Shown here piece after piece: positions 42,939 to 49,322 of a stretch of DNA of 64,000 nucleotides. Numbering within the stretch: the stretch's first letter is position 1; each line of letters begins with the position of its first letter. The stretch comes from Gemmatimonadota bacterium (GTDB lineage: Bacteria > Gemmatimonadota > Gemmatimonadetes > Longimicrobiales > Gaopeijiaceae): NCBI GenBank assembly GCA_028873595.1, contig JAPPOV010000018.1:62001-126000 (forward strand), given 5' to 3'. Both the position numbers and the translations under genes were made by a program. Below the pieces are notes generated by a model. That model saw only the letters and a program-made list of their open reading frames with translations. It searched no databases and was not told where the DNA came from.

Positions 42939-44237
42939 ATGACGATGACCGGCTCCGAAAAACTGATCCGCGACCCGCTCTGGGAAACGATCCGCCTGGA
43001 TCCGACGGCGGTGCGTATCGTCGACACGGCGGAGTTCCAGAGGCTGCGCTATATCCGTCAACTCGGCCTGGCCCATCTCGTCTATCCCGGGGCGACGCAC
43101 ACGCGGTTCGATCATGCGCTCGGGGTCTACCACCTCACTCGCACTGCGCTCAATCATCTGCGTGCGCGTGGAGGTGTGCCTCCGGAAGCCTGGGAAGACG
43201 AGGAACTCATTCCCTATGCGGCCCTGCTGCACGATATCGGGCACTACGCGTACTCTCATGCGCTTGAAGAACTCGAGACCGAGCATTTGCCGGCACATCA
43301 CGAAGAGGTCAGTCAGCGCTTCTTCGCGTCGCCGTCCCTGCGCGATGCGCTCGCACCACTCGGTCTCAGCGCGCCGGAGCGTCTTGCAGAGCTGATCCGT
43401 GGCGACAGCGAGAGTCCGCTTCGTGGTCTGATCAGCGGCAGTCTGGATCTGGACAAGATGGAGTATCTGCGTCGGGACGCCCGATTTAGCGGTGTCCCCT
43501 ACGGTGAAGTCGATGTATCACGCCTGCTCGAGGGTCTGATGCTCTTGCCCGACCCGGAAAGTGGTCGCTATGAGGTCGGCGTACACGAGAAGGCGATTGC
43601 GGCGCTCGAGTCGCTGCTCTTCGCCAAGTACCAGATGTTCCGAAACGTCTACTGGCATCACGCCGTTCGTGCGGCGACCGGGTTGTACAAGCGCATCGTC
43701 GAGGAGGCGGTGCGCGGAGGACTGCTGGATTCTGAAGAGCTCATCGGGCCGACGGATGAGGAACTACTCTACGAGATCGGTCGCCGTGGTCGTGATTCGG
43801 ACGACGTGATCGGCGAACGCATCGCGAACCGCTGGATTCCGGCGCTGCGGCATCGAAAGCTCCCGAAGCGAGCGCTCGAGTTGACCGCGGCCGATCTCGC
43901 CGGCCGACAGGTCGAAGACTGGGCCGTCGGTGATTCGCCCTGGAAGCGGGCGGTCGAGGATGATCTCGCCGAAGAGCTCGGGCTCGAGTCGGGCGAAGTC
44001 ATCATCGACTTCCCGGTGAAACCGGCGATGTTCCAGCTTGATCTGCTGATCGAGCGGCGGGATGGTCGGGTACAACGCCTCGGGCTCGAAGGGGTCAAAG
44101 GGGTCCTCGACCTGCCGAAGGTCACCCGCGAACTCTACACCACCGCCCGTGTCCTGCGCGTGTTCACGTTCGACCGGCGAGAAGTGTCTGCGGAGCAGGT
44201 GCTTGATCGAATTACGAGACCGATCGGCGCGACGTGA
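42939..44237 (+). CDS. HD-superfamily phosphohydrolase (dGTPase/SAMHD1-like)
   Basis: 432 residues from the ATG at 42939; an in-frame ATG at 42888 would leave only two bases to the divergent gene, so the inner start is preferred. The opening LIRDPLWETIRLDPTAVRIV and EFQRLRYIRQLGLAHLVYPG lead to the metal site: THTRFDHALGVYHL and YAALLHDIGHYAYSHALEEL (H...HD). A further Asp lies in ISGSLDLDKMEYLRRDA. These are the motifs of dNTP triphosphohydrolase-related HD enzymes. Such proteins cut dNTPs or nucleotide messengers; the exact substrate is not evident. The C-terminal 150 residues are helical. Confidence 0.87.
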   Translation: MTMTGSEKLIRDPLWETIRLDPTAVRIVDTAEFQRLRYIRQLGLAHLVYPGATHTRFDHALGVYHLTRTALNHLRARGGVPPEAWEDEELIPYAALLHDIGHYAYSHALEELETEHLPAHHEEVSQRFFASPSLRDALAPLGLSAPERLAELIRGDSESPLRGLISGSLDLDKMEYLRRDARFSGVPYGEVDVSRLLEGLMLLPDPESGRYEVGVHEKAIAALESLLFAKYQMFRNVYWHHAVRAATGLYKRIVEEAVRGGLLDSEELIGPTDEELLYEIGRRGRDSDDVIGERIANRWIPALRHRKLPKRALELTAADLAGRQVEDWAVGDSPWKRAVEDDLAEELGLESGEVIIDFPVKPAMFQLDLLIERRDGRVQRLGLEGVKGVLDLPKVTRELYTTARVLRVFTFDRREVSAEQVLDRITRPIGAT

Positions 44238-44332
44238 CCGGGCACGACGGCCAACGAACGATTTCTCGGCTTCTGCACTGGGGAAACGAGGAACTGACCT
44301 CCCTGTGGGGGTTAGGAGGGGGCGCTGGAACC

Positions 44333-44348
44333 GTGACAGCCGTGTCAC
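44333..44348. promoter_or_regulatory. Palindrome GTGACA-N4-TGTCAC
   Basis: A perfect inverted repeat of two six-base half-sites 4 bases apart, about 90 bases upstream of the -35 box of the sigma factor promoter. The geometry suits a dimeric regulator, broadly like FNR/CRP-family sites, but the sequence is not their consensus. Confidence 0.35.
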
Positions 44349-44437
44349 AATGGAGATGCGAACGGTCGAAAGGCCGACTGATTCGGCCAGATGTGACCGC
44401 CCATGTGAAACAATTCGGCACCTGAGTCGTCCAGTCA

Positions 44438-44466
44438 TTGACACTATGGTGGAAGAGTTTCATCAT
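44438..44466 (+). promoter_or_regulatory. Putative promoter of the second sigma-70 factor
   Basis: TTGACA at 44438-44443, a 17-base spacer, and CATCAT at 44461-44466 (four of six matches to TATAAT). It leaves a leader of about 95 bases before the ATG at 44569. Consensus-based only. Confidence 0.5.
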
Positions 44467-44568
44467 AAACGGCTTAGGATTTTACGCCTTTGTGAAGCAT
44501 GAAAGTGCTCTCCCGATCGACAGGATCGACCCGTCGTACGGAGCGTCTTCGAAGGAGAACAGGACAGG

Positions 44569-45474
44569 ATGGCCGCTGCCACCACGACGAAGCGCCGTAA
44601 GCGCCGGGGGAAGGGAAATCTTCTCGCGGGCTTCGACGCGAGTGTCGAGGAACAGAGCGCTCTCGATCAGTACCTCCGCGACGTGAGCCGTCACGAGCTC
44701 ATCACGCCCGAGCGTGAGAAGGAGCTGGGAGCTCTCGCTCAGCTGGGGGATCAGGATGCGATTCAGGAACTCGCTCGTGCGAACCTGCGCTTCGTGATCA
44801 GTGTTGCGAAGAAATATCAAAACCGCGGTGTCTCCCTCACGGATCTCATCCAGGAGGGCAACGTCGGCCTTGTCACGGCTGCTCGAAAATTCGATCCCGA
44901 GCAGGGTGTGAAGTTCATCAGCTATGCGGTTTGGTGGATCCGACAGGCGATTCTCGCCTCGCTGGCGAACCATGGCCGCGCGGTCCGCGTTCCGCTCAAT
45001 CGTGCGAGCGATTTGGCGCGCATCTTCCGAGAGAAGGAGCGTCTCAAGCAGGAGAAGGGTCGCGAACCGACGACGGACGAACTCGCCGAGGCGACGCACC
45101 TTACGCCTGAGCTCGTGGAATCACTGCAGACGCTCAATGCAGCGGAGATTCGACTCGACGCACCGATAGGTGACTCCGAGGATTCACAGCTGGTCGAACG
45201 CTTCATTACCGAAGAGGCTGCAGAACCTGAGGTCGAGGTCGAAGGTCGTCTCCTGACCGAGACGATCACCGAGGCTCTGGCCACGCTTGAGCCTCGCGAC
45301 GCGAAGGTTCTGCGTCTGTATTTCGGTCTCGAGGGTGAGCGTGAACACACCCTTGAAGAAATTGGCAACATGCTCGGTGTGACGCGCGAGCGGATCCGTC
45401 AGCTGCGGGACCGTGCTCTTCGGCGCCTGCGTGAGGGCGGGAAGGGCGGCGCGCTGGAGTCCTTCGCCGCGTGA
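44569..45474 (+). CDS. RNA polymerase sigma-70 family factor (RpoD-like, group 1/2)
   Basis: 301 residues. After a basic N-terminus (TTTKRRKRRGKG) come region 1.2 (SALDQYLRDVSRHELITPE), region 2 with NLRFVISVAKKYQNRGVSL, the normal DLIQEGNVGL core-contact motif and KFISYAVWWIRQAILASL, then region 3 and region 4 (EHTLEEIGNMLGVTRERIRQ). It directs core polymerase to -10/-35 promoters. Region 1.1 of classical housekeeping sigma is absent, as in the short primary sigma factors of some phyla. It differs from the factor at 21905 in region 2.2. The gene has its own promoter-like sequence and a likely terminator, so it is probably monocistronic. Confidence 0.93.
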   Translation: MAAATTTKRRKRRGKGNLLAGFDASVEEQSALDQYLRDVSRHELITPEREKELGALAQLGDQDAIQELARANLRFVISVAKKYQNRGVSLTDLIQEGNVGLVTAARKFDPEQGVKFISYAVWWIRQAILASLANHGRAVRVPLNRASDLARIFREKERLKQEKGREPTTDELAEATHLTPELVESLQTLNAAEIRLDAPIGDSEDSQLVERFITEEAAEPEVEVEGRLLTETITEALATLEPRDAKVLRLYFGLEGEREHTLEEIGNMLGVTRERIRQLRDRALRRLREGGKGGALESFAA

Positions 45475-45509
45475 TGCGAGGGGCCGTTGCCCCGGTCCAC
45501 GGATGATCA

Positions 45510-45546
45510 GCCCTCGTCGGAGCCGCGTGCTTCGTCGAGGGCTTTT
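45510..45546 (+). terminator. Likely intrinsic terminator after the second sigma factor
   Basis: GCCCTCG (45510-45516) pairs with CGAGGGC (45536-45542), followed by TTTT. The loop is long (19 bases). It ends 12 bases before the rsgA start, so rsgA may depend on partial read-through or on a promoter inside this gap. Confidence 0.5.
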
Positions 45547-45557
45547 CGTGTGCGTTC

Positions 45558-46481
45558 ATGACTGATCCTCGGCGCAGCTCCGGTGTGGTTCACGAGACCG
45601 GCGGGGGCGTCTACACCGTGTTCCTCGAGGACGGTCGACGTGTCGAGGCTTCGATCCGTGGTCGGCTGAAACGTGAACAGCGGACCGGAAACCGGGTCGT
45701 GATCGGCGATGAGGTCGAGGTGCATATGGATGGCGAGGTGGCCACCATAGAGTCCGTGCTTGAACGCCGAACCGAGCTGGTCCGTCGGGGCCGGGGGCGG
45801 GCTGCGAAAATCCTTGCAGCGAACCTCGATCGGGTCTACGTCGTGATCGCGCTCAGGGAGCCACGCGGTTCTACGCAGATCATCGATCGAATGCTCGTGC
45901 TCGTCGAGTCGAGCGGAATGCATCCAGTTCTGGTGCTCAACAAGATCGACCTCGACGAGACCGAGGATGCCGCTGAAGCATGGTCGGATCTGTACCGATC
46001 GGTGGGTTACCGGGTCCTCCTGACGAGCGCGGAGTCGGGGCGCGGCGTTCCGGAACTCCACGCTGAAATGTGCACCGGAATCTCGGCGCTCATCGGTCCG
46101 TCCGGTGTCGGGAAGTCGACGCTCCTCAATGCGGTCGATCCGGGCCTTGAACTGCGCACCGGAGCGTTGTCACGCAAGACGGGGACCGGGCGACACACGA
46201 CGGTCGGTTCCCGGCTGATCACGTTGACGTGTGGAGGTCTGGTTGCCGACACGCCGGGCTTCGGCGATGTCGGATTGTGGTCCGTGGACGGCGAGGTGAT
46301 CGGAGCATGTTTCCCCGAGTTCGATGAGCTGGCCGAGGGATGTCGGTTCCGAGGGTGCACCCATCTGCACGAGCCTGGTTGTGCGGTACGCGAGGCACTC
46401 GAGGATGGCCAGCTCGCGCGGTCACGATACGAGAGTTACTCCCTGCTTCGAAGGGAAGCCGAAGAGCACAGAGAGTACTAG
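45558..46481 (+). CDS. rsgA: Ribosome small-subunit-dependent GTPase A
   Basis: 307 residues. RsgA checks and matures the 30S ribosomal subunit in the cytoplasm. The N-terminal OB fold (GGGVYTVFLEDGRRVEASIR) precedes a circularly permuted GTPase, whose motifs appear in the order G4 (LVLNKIDL), G5, G1 (IGPSGVGKSTLLNA), G2 (GRHTTVGSRLI), G3 (VADTPGFGDVG). This order is the family hallmark. The C-terminus has the zinc-binding cluster CRFRGCTHLHEPGC. ATG at 45558. The gene is 84 bases downstream of the sigma factor and is convergent with the lipoprotein gene at 46510. Confidence 0.95.
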   Translation: MTDPRRSSGVVHETGGGVYTVFLEDGRRVEASIRGRLKREQRTGNRVVIGDEVEVHMDGEVATIESVLERRTELVRRGRGRAAKILAANLDRVYVVIALREPRGSTQIIDRMLVLVESSGMHPVLVLNKIDLDETEDAAEAWSDLYRSVGYRVLLTSAESGRGVPELHAEMCTGISALIGPSGVGKSTLLNAVDPGLELRTGALSRKTGTGRHTTVGSRLITLTCGGLVADTPGFGDVGLWSVDGEVIGACFPEFDELAEGCRFRGCTHLHEPGCAVREALEDGQLARSRYESYSLLRREAEEHREY

Positions 46482-46509
46482 ACTGCCTCGAGGGATTGGG
46501 GCGTTTCAG

Positions 46510-47478
46510 TCAGGAACTCGGGCAGCTGTCCTGGTAGCTTCGGACCCACTCGTCGCCGTCCCGGCTGAGTGCAGCGAACCAGCGCCGGTCACTGCCGAAC
46601 ACATCCAGCAGGATTTCGTCGGCGCCGTCACCATCCCAGTCGAAATGGTCGAAGTAGCGCGCTGCAGCCTTCCCATCCGTAGCTGCGTCGTGGTACCACG
46701 TGTAGGCCTCGGTGTACCCTGCGCCGCTCTGGTGGCCCAGGACGAAGAGGGAGTACGCGCCCTGACCAGGGCTTCCGACTTCCAGTTCGTCGTCGATCAT
46801 GAAGGTGGCGGCGATCGACTGGCCCGGTGTGTTTCGAAGCTGGAACGCCTGGATGTGGTCTCGGGCGTCGAGTGTCCCGAGTTCCGGCCAGCGCGCGCCG
46901 TATCGCGGGATCGCGTCTCCGGCGATCGCCAGGGTCGCGACCCGCTGATCGTATACGTGCGAAATCTGGTGGTACTCCTCGTACGGTCGATCGATTTCGG
47001 TAGCCGGCATCGCAAGGAGTCGCTCGGCCTCGGACGCTGTTGCGACGAGTTCGACGATGCCGTTGATCTGGGTGCGGGGACCGCAGTATCCGATCGCGTC
47101 GCGTGCCGACTCGACGATCAACCGTCCGACCCGAACGCCTTCGGAGAACACTGCCCATTCCGTACCGGGTACGGTCAATTCCGCGATACGCTCAGCGTCG
47201 TCGTTGAAGCGTGGGTCGGGGAAGGGGCGAAGCGCGTCGGGATGCACCTCCCCGACGACGAAGAAACGGCCGCGATTACCGTCGCGTACCCCGGCCAGTA
47301 GAAGTGGCTCGTGCACGTTCACCGGGCCCGTCGTCTCGGTCGGCGCGACGTCGACCACAGCCGGGCGGTTGGCGGGTTCGGGCGGCCGGAGGGCGACCTG
47401 AATGCCGCCGAACTCCACGTTGTCGCAGCCGGTACCCGCGGTTAAGATCACCGCCACCATTAGTAAGTGCTTTCGCAT
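46510..47478 (-). CDS. Hypothetical lipoprotein with FG-GAP-like motif
   Basis: 322 residues from the ATG at 47478, chosen because MRKHLLMVAVILTAGTGC gives a signal peptide with the lipidated Cys at residue 18. An ATG ten codons upstream (47508) has a comparable ribosome-binding site and is also possible. The mature protein is mixed alpha/beta. Near the C-terminus FDWDGDGADEILLDVFG is a calcium-binding FG-GAP/VCBS-type motif as found in surface repeat proteins. I cannot name a family. Convergent with rsgA and divergent from the flavin reductase gene; the 91-base gap carries the promoters. Confidence 0.6.
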   Translation of the reverse strand: MRKHLLMVAVILTAGTGCDNVEFGGIQVALRPPEPANRPAVVDVAPTETTGPVNVHEPLLLAGVRDGNRGRFFVVGEVHPDALRPFPDPRFNDDAERIAELTVPGTEWAVFSEGVRVGRLIVESARDAIGYCGPRTQINGIVELVATASEAERLLAMPATEIDRPYEEYHQISHVYDQRVATLAIAGDAIPRYGARWPELGTLDARDHIQAFQLRNTPGQSIAATFMIDDELEVGSPGQGAYSLFVLGHQSGAGYTEAYTWYHDAATDGKAAARYFDHFDWDGDGADEILLDVFGSDRRWFAALSRDGDEWVRSYQDSCPSS

Positions 47479-47568
47479 CAATCCCTTGGCGTCACTGCGC
47501 GTCTTCATGCCCTCACGGGGGTATGAAAAGCACAAGCTAGTGTGGACCTTCCGGTGAGCAAGCTGAGC

Positions 47569-48057
47569 ATGGACCAGCAATCGGACCGAAACGCCTCGCT
47601 CCGCGAGGTCATGAGCTCCTACCCGACGGGCGTCACGATCGTTGCCGCGCGGGAGGGGGACGGTGAGCCATTCGGCCTCACTGTGAACTCCTTCACATCT
47701 CTGTCGCTCGATCCTCCTCTGGTGCTCGTGTGTATCGCCCTCTGCGCCACGTCACATGATCGGCTGATCTCCTCGGATGCGTTCTCGGTCAACATGCTTG
47801 CGGGAGACCAGGCACCCATCGCGAAGCGATTCGCGACTGACCCTTCGGAGGGTCGTTTCGAGGGTGTCGGATGGAGGCCTGGAGAACTCGGAACTCCACT
47901 CATCGACGGGTCGATGGCCACCCTCGAGTGCTGTCGTTACGAGGTGCTTCACGGTGGGGATCATTCGATCTTGATCGGTCGGGTCGAGCATTTGGCGATG
48001 ACCGAACGTGATGCGCTCGTTTATCACCGAGGCCTCCTCAGCACGTCGGGCGGATGA
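47569..48057 (+). CDS. Flavin reductase-like domain protein
   Basis: 162 residues from the ATG at 47569; an in-frame GTG at 47542 would add nine residues. The fold is the FMN-binding split barrel of flavin reductases: REVMSSYPTGVTIVAAREGD, FGLTVNSFTSLSLDPPLVLV (the G-x-T-x-x-S-x-x-S-x-x-P-P-L signature), FSVNMLAGDQ and, near the end, ILIGRVEHL. Members reduce FMN or FAD with NAD(P)H and often feed a monooxygenase. No monooxygenase is nearby. The stop overlaps the next ATG by four bases (ATGA), the first link of a three-gene overlapping operon. Confidence 0.88.
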   Translation: MDQQSDRNASLREVMSSYPTGVTIVAAREGDGEPFGLTVNSFTSLSLDPPLVLVCIALCATSHDRLISSDAFSVNMLAGDQAPIAKRFATDPSEGRFEGVGWRPGELGTPLIDGSMATLECCRYEVLHGGDHSILIGRVEHLAMTERDALVYHRGLLSTSGG

Positions 48058-49322
48058 CTCGCCGACTCCCGCGGATGGAGTGGATCCCCCCGCTCTTCGT
48101 GGGTGCGTCGGCTGCGATCGCAGCCGAGGTGGCGCTGTCCCTGCTTCTGTACGATGGCCCCGGTCTCGTCCGTTCGCTTACCACGATCCTGGGTGTTGAG
48201 GGGTTCGCATTCGCCGCAGGGCTCTGGAGTGCTCCTGGACCGGGGCGTGATCTGATCGATCGAGTCCGCCGACGTTGGAGCCTTGGGCTGATCGCCTTTC
48301 TCGTGGCCGCGGCGTACGGCTCGGCCTGGACGTTCGTATCACCACTGGGAGAAGGGCGCCTGGGGCAGGCGTTGGGTCTCGTGGTGATGGGTGCCGTGCC
48401 TCTGTACGCTATGGGATCCGTGCTCGGGGGCATGAGCTCGGCGGCCGTCACCGATGAGGGCGGCCGGCTCTCGGGGCCGGGTGCGGCGGCGGCTGCAGGG
48501 GCGGCCCTGGGCTTCGTGCTCACGGGCCTTCTGCTCCCTCGAGTGCCGATGCCTGGCACGATGCTGGTCGGCTGCCTGCTCCTCCTCTCCGTTGGGGGCC
48601 TGATCTATGGCTCGGTGCTCGGATCACGCACGGAGATCTTTGTCGAAGCGCGCCGTCGGTCGGCAAACGGCGAGGTTCGGGTGCAAGAGCGTCACCTGGA
48701 ATCGGAAGATGTCTCGCACCTGGAGTTGTTCGAGGGTGAGTTCCTGCGCAGGTCTCTGGACACAGGCCCTGGCGAGCCGAAGACACCATGGGACGTGACG
48801 GCGATACGTACCTTGATGCCGCCGTCCGAATCCCCCTGGCGTCTGCTCTACGTCGGAGGTGGGGCGTCGTCCGCACCCCGCAATCTGATCCGCGAGCATC
48901 CCGCTGCCGAAGTCGACGTAGCGGAACGCACGGCTGCGGTAGTGGAGCTCGGGCGGGAGTATTTCGACACGGAGCTCTCGGTCGACTCGAGCGAACGCAG
49001 GGCGGTTGCCGTGGGGAATCTCGATGATCTGATCGCGTCGGTGCGAACGACGTACGATGCAATCGTCATTGATCTCGCTGCGCTTGCCTCGATCGGGGGG
49101 ATCCGGGGTCTCTCGCGTGCCACCGTGTGGCGTATCGTCGATGCGCTCAATCCGGGTGGGGTTCTTCTGCTCGGTCCCGACCCCATCGAGTTCACGTCCA
49201 CCGAATTCGAGCAGTTGAACCGAGTACCCATCGATGTCGATGGAGCCGCATTGACCTTGTTCTGCAGAGATCCGCTTCATGATGCGGTGGTGGGCCGGTT
49301 CAAGGGAACGATGTCGCCGTGA
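48054..49322 (+). CDS. Membrane protein with C-terminal spermidine-synthase-like domain
   Basis: 422 residues. Residues about 10-190 contain six to seven hydrophobic helices with many Gly and Ala (EVALSLLLY; LGLIAFLVAAAYGSAW; LGLVVMGAVPLYAMGSVLGG; AAAAAGAALGFVLTGLLLP; LVGCLLLLSVGGLIYGSVLG). Residues about 215-420 look like a Rossmann methyltransferase-type fold: LLYVGGGASSAPRNLIREHP, DVAERTAAVVELGREYF and YDAIVIDLAALASI. The order of membrane part then SpeE-like domain is known in fused spermidine-synthase-like proteins. The polyamine-binding residues of true SpeE are not evident, so activity is uncertain. It overlaps its neighbours by four bases on both sides. Confidence 0.7.
   Translation: MTRRLPRMEWIPPLFVGASAAIAAEVALSLLLYDGPGLVRSLTTILGVEGFAFAAGLWSAPGPGRDLIDRVRRRWSLGLIAFLVAAAYGSAWTFVSPLGEGRLGQALGLVVMGAVPLYAMGSVLGGMSSAAVTDEGGRLSGPGAAAAAGAALGFVLTGLLLPRVPMPGTMLVGCLLLLSVGGLIYGSVLGSRTEIFVEARRRSANGEVRVQERHLESEDVSHLELFEGEFLRRSLDTGPGEPKTPWDVTAIRTLMPPSESPWRLLYVGGGASSAPRNLIREHPAAEVDVAERTAAVVELGREYFDTELSVDSSERRAVAVGNLDDLIASVRTTYDAIVIDLAALASIGGIRGLSRATVWRIVDALNPGGVLLLGPDPIEFTSTEFEQLNRVPIDVDGAALTLFCRDPLHDAVVGRFKGTMSP

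Larger units (their letters stand above)
44238..44568. other. Regulatory-looking gap upstream of the second sigma factor
   Basis: 331 bases without a supported gene. It contains the inverted repeats GTGACA-N4-TGTCAC (44333-44348) and GGCCGA-N5-TCGGCC (44372-44388), and a promoter-like TTGACA-N17-CATCAT (44438-44466). The stretch from about 44400 to 44510 is richer in A and T than its surroundings, as expected for a promoter. Confidence 0.5.
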
